The translations under genes were made by a program, and so were the position numbers. From an uncultured Anaeromassilibacillus sp. (lineage in GTDB: Bacteria; Bacillota; Clostridia; Oscillospirales; Acutalibacteraceae), in assembly GCA_930987725.1 (NCBI GenBank), contig CAKNKY010000010.1:1-57715 (forward strand): a DNA stretch of 57,715 bases, written 5' to 3'. The notes under the pieces were generated by a model. The model was not told the origin of the DNA, did no database searches, and saw nothing but the letters and a program-made list of their open reading frames with translations. Positions 25,079 through 33,673 of the stretch are shown here, one piece after another (the stretch's first letter is position 1; every line of letters begins with the position of its first letter).

Positions 25079-26221
25079 TTACAGCGCCTGTTTGCACACG
25101 CCCAGTGCGCGCTCCAGCGCCTGATCCATGTTGTAATACTTGAAATCGGCCAGGCGGCCGCAGGGGATGAGATTGGGAATCTGCGCAGCCAGCGCCGCAT
25201 ACTGCGCGTACTGCCGCTGGCTTTCCTCCGTGAGAACGGGGTAATACGGCTCCAGCTTCTCCCCTTCCCGGTAAGGCAGCGGGTATTCCACCGCGTAGCT
25301 GCTGCCCGGCTTTTCCTGCACCGGAAGCTTCTTGTATTCCGTGATGCGCGTGTAGCCTTCCTCCTGCGGATAGGCCACCACGGGCGCAGGCTGCAGGCTC
25401 TCTTCCTCTGTGTACTTCCACTCGAAGCGAAGCGAGCGGTACGGCAGCGCGCCGTAGACGCAGCCGAAGAGTTCATCGAGCGCACCGGTATAGACGACAG
25501 GAACGCTGAGCGGTTCCCCATCGAGCAGAAGCTGTGATCCCCGCACGGCGAGGCGATCCAACGCTTCCGCGCCGAGCTCGACATGGATGTTTGGATGGTT
25601 CAGCAGGTTCTGAAAGAACGACGTGAAGGAATGGACAGGCATCACCTGGAATGGGTCGTCGAAATAGCCTTCCGCATAGGAAAAGCGCAGCGGCACGCGC
25701 TTGAGCACGCTCGGATCGATCTCGGAGGGAGAAACGCCCCACTGCTTCGCCGTGTACGGCGCGTAATCGTTCCGGAACAGGAACTCCGCGTAACCGCGGA
25801 TCTCCGGGTCAGGATGGGCCAGCACCTCCACGACCGTGGCCGTTTCGCGCCCGGCAAAGGACTGCGTGAGCTTCTCTTTCAGACGCCGCGCCTCGTCCGC
25901 AGAATAGAAGGTATCGATCGTCGTGAAATTGAACGGTGTGGGGGTATAGGTATGATCCCAAATGGCGCCGCAGGTCAGGCGGTACGGCTGCCACTGTTCA
26001 AAGCGGCACATGTAGTCATACAGCTCTTTTTTCTTCGTGTGGAAGGTGTGCGGGCCGTACTGCTGCACCAGAAAGCCGTGGCTGTCCGTGTAATCATACA
26101 TGTTCCCGCCGATGTGGTCCCGGCGTTCCCAGATCTCCACCTGTTTTCCCTGCTCCGCCAGATGGCGGGCAATGACGGCGCCCGTGAGGCCGCAGCCCAC
26201 CACCAAAACATCAAAACTCAT
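25079..26221 (-). CDS. glf: UDP-galactopyranose mutase
   Basis: Flavoenzyme converting UDP-galactopyranose to UDP-galactofuranose, a surface-glycan precursor. The FAD-binding start FDVLVVGCGLTGAVIARHLAE and the EIWERRDHIGGNMYDY block are diagnostic; GPHTFHT and the C-terminal CGRLADFKYYNMDQALERAL are also present. At 380 residues it is normal length. Start 26221 overlaps the upstream epimerase stop (ATGA). It is the last gene of the phase-variable glycan operon. Confidence 0.95.
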   Translation of the reverse strand: MSFDVLVVGCGLTGAVIARHLAEQGKQVEIWERRDHIGGNMYDYTDSHGFLVQQYGPHTFHTKKKELYDYMCRFEQWQPYRLTCGAIWDHTYTPTPFNFTTIDTFYSADEARRLKEKLTQSFAGRETATVVEVLAHPDPEIRGYAEFLFRNDYAPYTAKQWGVSPSEIDPSVLKRVPLRFSYAEGYFDDPFQVMPVHSFTSFFQNLLNHPNIHVELGAEALDRLAVRGSQLLLDGEPLSVPVVYTGALDELFGCVYGALPYRSLRFEWKYTEEESLQPAPVVAYPQEEGYTRITEYKKLPVQEKPGSSYAVEYPLPYREGEKLEPYYPVLTEESQRQYAQYAALAAQIPNLIPCGRLADFKYYNMDQALERALGVCKQAL

Positions 26222-27141
26222 TTTTTCACCCCTTTTTCCTGTTCCAAAACCCATTGATACGTTTTCATAATTCCCTCGGAAAATGGAACAACAGCGGTAA
26301 AGCCCGTATCCTTCCTGATCTGCGTACTGTCAAATATTGATAACGGCATATTGACCCCTGTGTAGGGAATGGAGCCCAAATTAAAACTACAAGTTGGTGC
26401 AAGTGTTTGTTTCATCTCAAAAAGGAATTCCCACAAAGGCTTGGGGTTGGCGCTTCCAATCAAATAGTCATAAAACGGTTGTCCTTTTTCCCCGATCAAA
26501 TAAAATGCCCGTGTGACATCTGTAATATAAACAAAGTCATAATTTTGCAATCCGGAAGTAAAATTCAGGGGTTGATTTCGGATAATTTTTCGTATTGTCG
26601 AATTGATAAGCCTGGGAGAGTTTTCTCCCGGACCATATGCGTTTGTCAATTTAGCCCATATAAGCTCCATTCCGATATTGGCGGCAACCGACTTGCAAAT
26701 TGTGTGTGCAGCCAATTTACTGCTACCATAAATATAGCCCATTGCCGGTTGATTGCCCTGTGCGCTGCAGGCTGCTAAAACTTCATCTTCCATAATACTT
26801 CCGCTGCACACAAACCTTCTGCAACCGATTTGCTTAGCCGCAAGCAGGCAATCCACCGTCCACTGCACATTATTTAACTGCACTTTCACGCTGGAGCGAT
26901 TTTCTCCGGAAACGCCAGCCCATGCCAGATGGAAAAAAATATCGCTTCCCTGTACGGCAGGATTTTTTTCTATTGACAAAATATCATCCAACTCACAGGG
27001 CAGGAACGTCACGCCCTCCGGCAGATTCTGGCTGCAGCCTGCACGGTCCAGCGCGACAACCTCCACGCCGCGGGACAGCAGTTCCCGCACAAGAGCGCTG
27101 CCCACAAAGCCGTTCGCTCCTGTCACAATCGCTTTTTTCAT
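26218..27141 (-). CDS. NAD-dependent sugar epimerase/reductase
   Basis: A 307-residue short-chain dehydrogenase of the extended sugar-nucleotide type. The Rossmann motif is TGANGFVGSAL and the catalytic YxxxK is YGSSK. It follows CDP-glucose 4,6-dehydratase, so it probably reduces or epimerises CDP-4-keto-6-deoxyglucose, as RfbJ-like enzymes do; the exact product is inferred. The first roughly 45 codons are GC-rich like the genes upstream, while the rest is clearly more A/T-rich, suggesting a recombination join inside the gene. It overlaps glf by four bases and rfbG by four bases. Confidence 0.85.
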   Translation of the reverse strand: MKKAIVTGANGFVGSALVRELLSRGVEVVALDRAGCSQNLPEGVTFLPCELDDILSIEKNPAVQGSDIFFHLAWAGVSGENRSSVKVQLNNVQWTVDCLLAAKQIGCRRFVCSGSIMEDEVLAACSAQGNQPAMGYIYGSSKLAAHTICKSVAANIGMELIWAKLTNAYGPGENSPRLINSTIRKIIRNQPLNFTSGLQNYDFVYITDVTRAFYLIGEKGQPFYDYLIGSANPKPLWEFLFEMKQTLAPTCSFNLGSIPYTGVNMPLSIFDSTQIRKDTGFTAVVPFSEGIMKTYQWVLEQEKGVKK

Positions 27142-28202
27142 GCTCTATGTCCTCCCAGATACTCCTGAATCTGCTTGTCCATGACGGCAGGCACCGATCC
27201 GCCGCTCTGCCACACCTTCGTCCATTCGACGGTTTTCGCAATCGCGTCGGAAATGTGCCAGCGCGGTGACCAGCCAAGCGTGCTCTTGATCTTCGAGCAG
27301 TCCAGTTTCAGGAAATTCGCCTCGTGCGGTGCGTTCTTTTCCGCGTGGTTTTCCCACGTCAGCCCCTCGCCCCAGGCGGAGCAGAACAGGTTGACCAGCT
27401 CCCCGGTCGTCACACAGTCGCAGTCGTCCGGGCCGACGTTATACCAGCCCGCGAGCCCCGGCTCCTGCGCCTGGCACGCCGCCAGAAGCAGATAGGCGAT
27501 CACCGGCTCGAGGACGTGCTGATACGGCCGGGTGGAATGGGGATTCCGCACCACAATCGGGCGCTTGTCCACCGCGGCACGCACGCAGTCCGGGATAATC
27601 CGGTCGCGCGCAAAGTCGCCGCCGCCAATCACATTGCCGGCGCGGGCAGTGGAAACCGGCAAGCCTTCTTTGTCAAAGAAACTGCTGCAATAGCTGTGCG
27701 TCACGAGATCCGAGCAGGATTTGGAATTGGAATAGGGATCGTAGCCGTCGAGCGGGTCGTCCTCGCGGTAACCCCAGCACCATTCACGGTTCAGGTATAC
27801 CTTGTCTGTCGTGATGTTGACGACGGACTGCACCGGACTTTTGGCCGTGCGCACACATTCCAGCAGGTTTACCGTGCCCATCACGTTCGTCTCATACGTT
27901 TCCGCCGGGCAGACATATGCCATGCGAACAAGCGGCTGCGCCGCCAGGTGCAGGACAACCTCCGGCCTGGCTTCGTCAAACGCTTTCTGCAGGGCGTCCC
28001 GGTCGCGCACGTCCCCGGTGACGGAGTGGATATGCCCCTCCAGGCCCGCCAGCGAGAAAAGATTCGGATCGGTGGGAGCAGGGAGCGAATAGCCCGTAAC
28101 GTCTGCACCGGCCAGAGCCAGCACGCGGCACATCCAGGAACCTTTGAACCCGGTGTGACCGGTGAGAAATACGCGCTTTCCGCGGTAAAACGAAAGATCC
28201 AT
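27138..28202 (-). CDS. rfbG: CDP-glucose 4,6-dehydratase
   Basis: Converts CDP-glucose to CDP-4-keto-6-deoxyglucose. The 354-residue protein has FLTGHTGFKGSWMC (NAD site), the family pair THSYCSSFF and NITTDKVYLNREW, and catalytic YSNSK in DGYDPYSNSKSCSD. It follows the cytidylyltransferase by three bases, giving a two-step CDP-sugar pathway. No RfbH-type 3-dehydrase for 3,6-dideoxy sugars is seen in the window, so the likely product is a 6-deoxyhexose. Confidence 0.94.
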   Translation of the reverse strand: MDLSFYRGKRVFLTGHTGFKGSWMCRVLALAGADVTGYSLPAPTDPNLFSLAGLEGHIHSVTGDVRDRDALQKAFDEARPEVVLHLAAQPLVRMAYVCPAETYETNVMGTVNLLECVRTAKSPVQSVVNITTDKVYLNREWCWGYREDDPLDGYDPYSNSKSCSDLVTHSYCSSFFDKEGLPVSTARAGNVIGGGDFARDRIIPDCVRAAVDKRPIVVRNPHSTRPYQHVLEPVIAYLLLAACQAQEPGLAGWYNVGPDDCDCVTTGELVNLFCSAWGEGLTWENHAEKNAPHEANFLKLDCSKIKSTLGWSPRWHISDAIAKTVEWTKVWQSGGSVPAVMDKQIQEYLGGHRA

Positions 28203-28205
28203 GGC

Positions 28206-28988
28206 TCAGCCCTCCCACACTTTCCAGGGGGCTTTGCCCTGCGCCCACATTTCTTCCAGCAGAGCTTTTTCGCGCACGGTGTCCATGCACTGCCAGAAAC
28301 CCTCGTGCTTGTAGGCCATGAGCTGGCCATCCTTCGCGGCGCGCTCCAGCGGCGCCTTTTCCAGGACGGTATCATCGCCATCGATATAGTCGAGGAACTC
28401 CGGCTGGCAGACCATGAACCCGATGTTGATGAGGTTGCCGTCGCCCTGCGTTTTCTCGCGGAACTCGCGGATGCGGCCCTCGTCGTCAATGTCCAGCACG
28501 CCGAAGCGCTGGCCGGCGTTATAGGCGGAGATGGTGACAAGCTTGCCGTGTGACTGATGGAATGCGAGCAGCTCCTTCAGGTTCACGTTGGAAACGCCGT
28601 CGCCGTAGGTGAGCATGAACGGCTCATTGCCGATATACTCCTTCACGCGCTTCACGCGGCCGCCGGTCATGGTATTAAGGCCGGTGTCCACCACCGTGAC
28701 GCGCCACGGCTCAGAATGGTTCTGGTGGACAATCATCTCGTTTTTGCCGTGGGTAAAGTCATATGTAATGTCGGAGGTGTGCAGGAAATAATCTGCAAAA
28801 TACTCCTTGATCACATGCTGCTTATACCCGGCGCAGATCACAAAATCGTTGAAGCCGTAATGGCCATAGAGCTTCATGATATGCCAGAGGATCGGCATGC
28901 CGCCCAGATCCACCATGGGCTTTGGTTTGAACTGGCTTTCTTCGGAAATGCGCGTTCCGAAGCCGCCGGCGAGGATGAGGGTTTTCAT
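28206..28988 (-). CDS. rfbF: Glucose-1-phosphate cytidylyltransferase
   Basis: Makes CDP-glucose from CTP and glucose-1-phosphate. The nucleotidyltransferase start MKTLILAGGFGTRISEES and the segments KPKPMVDLGGMPILWHIM and FMLTYGDGVSNVN are typical of RfbF. At 260 residues it is full length. Start 28988 is preferred to an upstream GTG (29003) because the catalytic loop begins directly there, with AGGTGG upstream. The gene marks the return from an A/T-rich insert to GC-rich DNA. Confidence 0.95.
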   Translation of the reverse strand: MKTLILAGGFGTRISEESQFKPKPMVDLGGMPILWHIMKLYGHYGFNDFVICAGYKQHVIKEYFADYFLHTSDITYDFTHGKNEMIVHQNHSEPWRVTVVDTGLNTMTGGRVKRVKEYIGNEPFMLTYGDGVSNVNLKELLAFHQSHGKLVTISAYNAGQRFGVLDIDDEGRIREFREKTQGDGNLINIGFMVCQPEFLDYIDGDDTVLEKAPLERAAKDGQLMAYKHEGFWQCMDTVREKALLEEMWAQGKAPWKVWEG

Positions 28989-29015
28989 ACAAAAATTTCC
29001 CACCTTATAGATTGA

Positions 29016-30923
29016 TTACTTTTTGCGAGTAAAAAAGGAATAATACAATCTCTTGAAAAACAGATAGAGTGCTGAATCTTTAGGGCATATTTTTTTCAAT
29101 AGTTCACGTCTCAATGTACCCTTGGGCAAAAGAATATTTGAAATTCTTCTAGGGAATGATTCTTTTAAGCCAAAAGTATAATTGTTTTGCGTACAAGAAA
29201 TGGTAGAGACCATATGAGCAATTAACTGTTCATACAAAGGAGCTTCTCGAGCATAATTCCAAAAAATGCATGATTCTTCGTTATATGGATTTTGCCAAGG
29301 CTTTGGATAAAAAGGAAAGTGATAGGCTAAAGGAGTAAGATTTGCTTTCTTCAGCAAGACATCAAATCGAGCTGGTAAAAAATTTATTATTTCATCTATT
29401 TTAAAACTTGCATGACAGCAAACATTCCACTTAGGATCCAAAAAATAGGTTTTTTTATAAAACAACTTATTGGCAAGATCTCTACTCAAATCTTTACTAA
29501 ATGAGTATTTTATAACTCTATCCAAAGGAATTCTTTTCCTAATTTCATTACAATCCATTAAACAAATAGATGTACTAATATAATCTTCCGGGTTGTCCAA
29601 TAGCAATTTAATTTTTCTGTACTTTTCAATCTGTTCATCCCGCTTACCTTCACACAGTCGCAAATAGTCTCTTGGAGCTGCAATTAAATTATTCTGCAAG
29701 TTTATAGAAAAAAGTTCTGTTAGGTCAGAACAAATTATTACATCAGAATGTAAAAAAATAAGGCGGTTAAAATTAATAAATATCCAAGGTAAGTATAAAA
29801 AAACATTAGTTGGATTTAAAGAAGGTTTCCATGATACTCCGTTTGAAGCAGTTGGAATCATACTAGAATAATTTAGAAAATGAATAGACACATTTGAATA
29901 TGGCTCAAAAAATTTAATTGTATTATCTATTTCTTTAGTATTAAGTTCCTCATGACACAAAAAAATATCATATAAAGTATTCGATTTTTTATTTTTAACT
30001 AAACTGACAATAGATGTTTGAGTGATAGGAAGTAAATATTTGTTGGTTAAATAGACAATAGATATTCCATTCTTGATTGGAAAATCATATTTTGGCGCTT
30101 CTGTATTTGTAAAAAAAATCAATTGTGTTGTCTTAATTTTATATTTACCAGTTTTCTCTAAATGATAAATAAAAACACCATATAACCATTCACAAAAAAA
30201 ACCATATGTGCGTTTTTGCAACGATGTCCTATTTATAAAATTAATTTTACCAGTCTCAGCTATACCCTTTAAAACATTTATTTGTAGTTGACACAATTCA
30301 AAAAAAAGATTTTTCTTTAAAATAAAACAGTTATATCCTCGAAATTTTTTTCCATTAAAATATTCTCGTGCGCTTTTCCCGTATTCTACATTTACCGCAT
30401 CCAACACACTTAAAAATAAATCAATATCTTCTTTGTTAATCAAATACTTATCATATGCCTTAAAGTGTTCATACACCGAAGCACGAGGACCTCTCGGCGT
30501 ATACATTTTTGAAATATCAGCATATTCTGCAACTATTGCATCATACTGAGAAACAGTTTCGCTGATGTAATCTGTATCATCAAATCCATATTTGCTAATT
30601 GTCTCCTTTGATAAGAAAGGCTCTACCACTTGATTTTTTTCATCAACACTGTATTTTCTTTTTGAAAAAGATAAATACCTTCTATAGTGGCAAAGTCCGT
30701 AATAATCTGCTTTTATATTTTTCCACGCCCAGTATTGTACTGTGAATTCTCCTAAATATTCACGTTTATTTGAAATGTTTTCTCCTGTATTGTCTCCAGC
30801 AATTTGAGGTAATGGATCATTGTCAAAAACAGCACCACATCTGACTGGATAATAGATAGAGTTTTCAACGATGATACTCTTAACATCAATTCTATGGGAT
30901 ACAAATATTTTTATATTTTTCAT
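29016..30923 (-). CDS. DUF4422-GT8 fusion glycosyltransferase
   Basis: A 635-residue two-domain glycosyltransferase. Residues 1-260 are a DUF4422 domain (KIFVSHRID, PVRCGAVFDND, GDNTGENIS, QYWAWKN, YYGLCHYRRYLSF). From about 285, a GT8-like domain begins IVYLTNKYLLPITQTSIVSL and carries LIFLHSDVIICSDLTELF, where the usual D-x-D metal motif is replaced by H-S-D. It is strongly A/T-rich, unlike the flanking genes, which marks a recent import. It lies in the glycan operon and would add sugars to the exported polymer at the membrane's inner face. Whether the GT8 half is active is uncertain because of the altered motif. Confidence 0.85.
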   Translation of the reverse strand: MKNIKIFVSHRIDVKSIIVENSIYYPVRCGAVFDNDPLPQIAGDNTGENISNKREYLGEFTVQYWAWKNIKADYYGLCHYRRYLSFSKRKYSVDEKNQVVEPFLSKETISKYGFDDTDYISETVSQYDAIVAEYADISKMYTPRGPRASVYEHFKAYDKYLINKEDIDLFLSVLDAVNVEYGKSAREYFNGKKFRGYNCFILKKNLFFELCQLQINVLKGIAETGKINFINRTSLQKRTYGFFCEWLYGVFIYHLEKTGKYKIKTTQLIFFTNTEAPKYDFPIKNGISIVYLTNKYLLPITQTSIVSLVKNKKSNTLYDIFLCHEELNTKEIDNTIKFFEPYSNVSIHFLNYSSMIPTASNGVSWKPSLNPTNVFLYLPWIFINFNRLIFLHSDVIICSDLTELFSINLQNNLIAAPRDYLRLCEGKRDEQIEKYRKIKLLLDNPEDYISTSICLMDCNEIRKRIPLDRVIKYSFSKDLSRDLANKLFYKKTYFLDPKWNVCCHASFKIDEIINFLPARFDVLLKKANLTPLAYHFPFYPKPWQNPYNEESCIFWNYAREAPLYEQLIAHMVSTISCTQNNYTFGLKESFPRRISNILLPKGTLRRELLKKICPKDSALYLFFKRLYYSFFTRKK

Positions 30924-30938
30924 TAAACATCACCTTAA

Positions 30939-31946
30939 TTAATATAAATTCAACAAGCGAAATATCATATTTTTTAAATAGCAATTTATATAATGTTTTT
31001 CTTTCAAATTATTAATTAATTTGAAATAGTCATTTTTAAGCCAAGTTGACAAAATAATATTAATATCATTAAAATCCAACACATCATACATTGCAGAAAC
31101 AAACTGTTTATACGACTGGTATTCTGTGATTTTTCTTTGAAGTAATGCAAATAAATGAAAGGAAAAAGTAAGAAAATCTCTAGCAAAGTAATCATACTTA
31201 TCTGTAGACTTTAAAAATTCTTTTGTTTCACTAATAGCACGAATAAAATCATTTTTTTGAGATGTTTTTGAAAGTCTATAGGATAACGAATCCTCTCTTT
31301 GATTTCGATACCAATAGTACGGACCTTTAATATATCCAATTCTATTTGCTAATACAGAAGTTTGCGTGCAAATCAGTACATCTTCTGCAAATTTTCTTTC
31401 CTCTGGTATTTGAAAATGATTGTCAATCCAAAACTTTTTTGAGTAAATTCGATTCCATAAAAAAACATTTTGGAGTATTTCCGGATACTCAATTGCTATA
31501 AAGGAATCCAATGACATAATTTTGCTTTGTTCTTCAAATTCAATAAGAGGAAATCTAATATTATCTCCAACAAAAGTCTCAATTTCCCCCATAATCACCA
31601 TATCAGCATTAACTTCAATTGCTTTATTATAAAAAAATTCATACATTTCTGGTGCAATAATATCATCACTATCAACAAAGCCAATATATTCTCCATTCGC
31701 AACTGATATTCCTTTATTTCTTGCTGCTCCTGCTCCCGCATTTCTTTGGTTAATTATCTTAATTCGATTATCGTATTGAGAAAGCTTATTTAGTATTGAT
31801 AGTGAGTTATCAGTTGAACCATCATTTACACATATTATTTCAATGTCTTGCAAAGTCTGATGAATAATGCTTTTTAGACAATCCTCCAAATACTGTTCTA
31901 CATTGTACACAGGAATAATAATTGAGACTTTAGGATTGGAACCCAT
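30939..31946 (-). CDS. Family 2 glycosyltransferase
   Basis: Inverting glycosyltransferase of the GT-A fold, 335 residues from the chosen start. Diagnostic features are VSIIIPVYNVEQYLEDCLKS, EIICVNDGSTDNS and the metal-binding YIGFVDSDDII, with AEDVLICTQTS further on as the likely catalytic-base region. Start 31946 (MGSNPK) has ribosome site GGAGAGAG; an upstream TTG at 31964 is less likely. It is A/T-rich like the following gene, and both were probably acquired together. Donor and acceptor sugars are unknown. Confidence 0.92.
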   Translation of the reverse strand: MGSNPKVSIIIPVYNVEQYLEDCLKSIIHQTLQDIEIICVNDGSTDNSLSILNKLSQYDNRIKIINQRNAGAGAARNKGISVANGEYIGFVDSDDIIAPEMYEFFYNKAIEVNADMVIMGEIETFVGDNIRFPLIEFEEQSKIMSLDSFIAIEYPEILQNVFLWNRIYSKKFWIDNHFQIPEERKFAEDVLICTQTSVLANRIGYIKGPYYWYRNQREDSLSYRLSKTSQKNDFIRAISETKEFLKSTDKYDYFARDFLTFSFHLFALLQRKITEYQSYKQFVSAMYDVLDFNDINIILSTWLKNDYFKLINNLKEKHYINCYLKNMIFRLLNLY

Positions 31947-31960
31947 AGAAAACTCTCTCC

Positions 31961-32938
31961 TCAAATTAATTTTTCCTTTATTTTTTTTCTGTATATCCTC
32001 TTCATATATTCACGCCTCTTCGAGCCGAGGGGAAAAAACGGCGCTGCAAGTTTCCGCACTGCTTTGTCGGTCCAAAAGGCTGCTGTTCTTTGGAACTGTT
32101 CCAGCCTGTTTTTGGCTGGCGTAGTTTCCGAAAACCATACCAGCGGCACTTTCAGGACTTTTTTTTTCTCATAAACCTCCGCCTGGTAGCAGAAGATCCC
32201 GAACAGCATTTCTCCAACATATGCGGGAGAGCGGGAAAACTCCCCTTCCCCATAGCCTTCTTTCTCCAAAGCGTTCAGAATGGGGAACTGCAGCTCACAC
32301 AGGCGGCCAAACAGCTCGCGGTTCATAACGTAACAGTTATAGCCGCAGTGCCACCGGCCGGAAAAATACTCCTCCGCTGCCTGCAGGTAGTCTGGGGCCA
32401 GCTGCGCAATCAGCTCAAACATGCGGTCGATGATGCGCTTGTGAAAGAAAATGCCGTCGTGCGCTTCCCATAACGTGCGCACTGTGCGCGCCTTTCCATG
32501 CGGAAGCGGGATTTTCTCCACCGGGGCCGGCTGAGGAATCACGAGGTCATAAGCGGAAATGGTTTCGCGCATCTTTTCCTCGTCCAACAGGCCGAAGCGC
32601 TGCATGGCGCGTTCCGTCAGTTCCGGCCAGGGAACCAGCCCGTGCTCGTTCAAGCGGTATGGTTTCCCTGAAAAAGCGAGATAACGCCGGTAATGGCAGA
32701 GGCCGTAATAATCGGCTTCCCGGTTTTTCCACGCCCAATACTGCACCGTCAGCTCGCAGAAGGTCATGCGCTTTTGCGAAATGTTGTCGCCGGTGTCGTC
32801 GCCCTGTATGGGGCTGACGCTTCGATCGAACACCGCTCCGCAGCGGACGGGAACATACAGGGGATTGGGAACGGAAACGCTGTCCACGTCGATCCGGCGG
32901 GAGACAAAAATCCGGATCTCAGGCTTCCGGGTGCTCAT
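31961..32938 (-). CDS. DUF4422-domain glycosyltransferase
   Basis: A 325-residue single-domain DUF4422 protein, a family found in capsule and exopolysaccharide loci and thought to transfer sugars. Marks are IRIFVSRRIDVDS, PVRCGAVFDRS, GDDTGDNISQKR, QYWAWKNREADYYGLCHYR and GYNCYVMNRELF. Its N-terminal half is a paralogue of the first domain of the gene at 29016 but is GC-rich, so the two were acquired separately. Start 32938 overlaps the 3' end of the ABC ATPase by 20 bases and has AAGGAGGTG inside that gene. Confidence 0.88.
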   Translation of the reverse strand: MSTRKPEIRIFVSRRIDVDSVSVPNPLYVPVRCGAVFDRSVSPIQGDDTGDNISQKRMTFCELTVQYWAWKNREADYYGLCHYRRYLAFSGKPYRLNEHGLVPWPELTERAMQRFGLLDEEKMRETISAYDLVIPQPAPVEKIPLPHGKARTVRTLWEAHDGIFFHKRIIDRMFELIAQLAPDYLQAAEEYFSGRWHCGYNCYVMNRELFGRLCELQFPILNALEKEGYGEGEFSRSPAYVGEMLFGIFCYQAEVYEKKKVLKVPLVWFSETTPAKNRLEQFQRTAAFWTDKAVRKLAAPFFPLGSKRREYMKRIYRKKIKEKLI

Positions 32939-33659
32939 ACGCCCCGCACACCTCCTTCGCTTCCCCGATCGCCCGCACGCGGCCGTGCTCGAGCCAGACG
33001 GCGCGGCTGCACAGCTCCCTGACCTGCTTGATGTTGTGCGAGACAAGCAGCACCGTGGCGCCGCCGCTCATGAGCTCCATCATGCGGCGCTTGCTCTTTT
33101 CCTGGAACTGTGCGTCGCCCACGGTGAGGATCTCGTCCACAATCAGGATCTCCGGCTTCACCACGGCGGCAATGGAGAACGCCAGCCGCGCCAGCATACC
33201 GGAGGAATAGTTGCGGATCGGGATGTTGATGAAGTCCCCCAGCTCGGAGAAATCCAGAATCTCCTGAAATTTTTCATCGAGGAAGGGCTTTGTGTAGCCG
33301 AGAATCGCGCCGTTCAAATAAATATTTTCCCGGCCGCTGAGATCCATATCGAAGCCGGAGCCGAGCTCCAGCATGGGAACAATGTTGCCATGGCATTCGA
33401 CCGAACCCTCCGTGGGCTTCATGATGCCGGAAATAATCTTTAACAGCGTGCTTTTTCCCGCACCGTTGCGGCCGATAAGGCCAATGGTCTCACCCTTTTT
33501 GACATCAAAAGAGACGTGCTCTAGAGCAGTAAAATTATGATATTGTAGTTTACCGCGTAACGCTGTTGTGACAAATTCTTTTAAGGACAAGATTTTGTCA
33601 TTATTCATACGAAACCGCATTGTCACATCAGAAACGCGGATCATGATATTGTCGTCCAT
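32919..33659 (-). CDS. Polysaccharide ABC exporter ATPase (Wzt/TagH-like)
   Basis: ATPase of a Wzm/Wzt-type exporter that moves a finished glycan across the membrane. It shows IGLIGRNGAGKSTLLKIISG (Walker A), NYSSGMLARLAFS (signature), ILIVDEILTVGD (Walker B) and LVSHN (switch). The 246-residue length lacks the C-terminal carbohydrate-binding extension of longer Wzt proteins, so substrate choice would rest with the permease. The frame is open far upstream, but start 33659 (MDDNIMIRV) follows the permease stop by 14 bases. Confidence 0.93.
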   Translation of the reverse strand: MDDNIMIRVSDVTMRFRMNNDKILSLKEFVTTALRGKLQYHNFTALEHVSFDVKKGETIGLIGRNGAGKSTLLKIISGIMKPTEGSVECHGNIVPMLELGSGFDMDLSGRENIYLNGAILGYTKPFLDEKFQEILDFSELGDFINIPIRNYSSGMLARLAFSIAAVVKPEILIVDEILTVGDAQFQEKSKRRMMELMSGGATVLLVSHNIKQVRELCSRAVWLEHGRVRAIGEAKEVCGAYEHPEA

Positions 33660-33673
33660 AAAATCCCTCCGCG

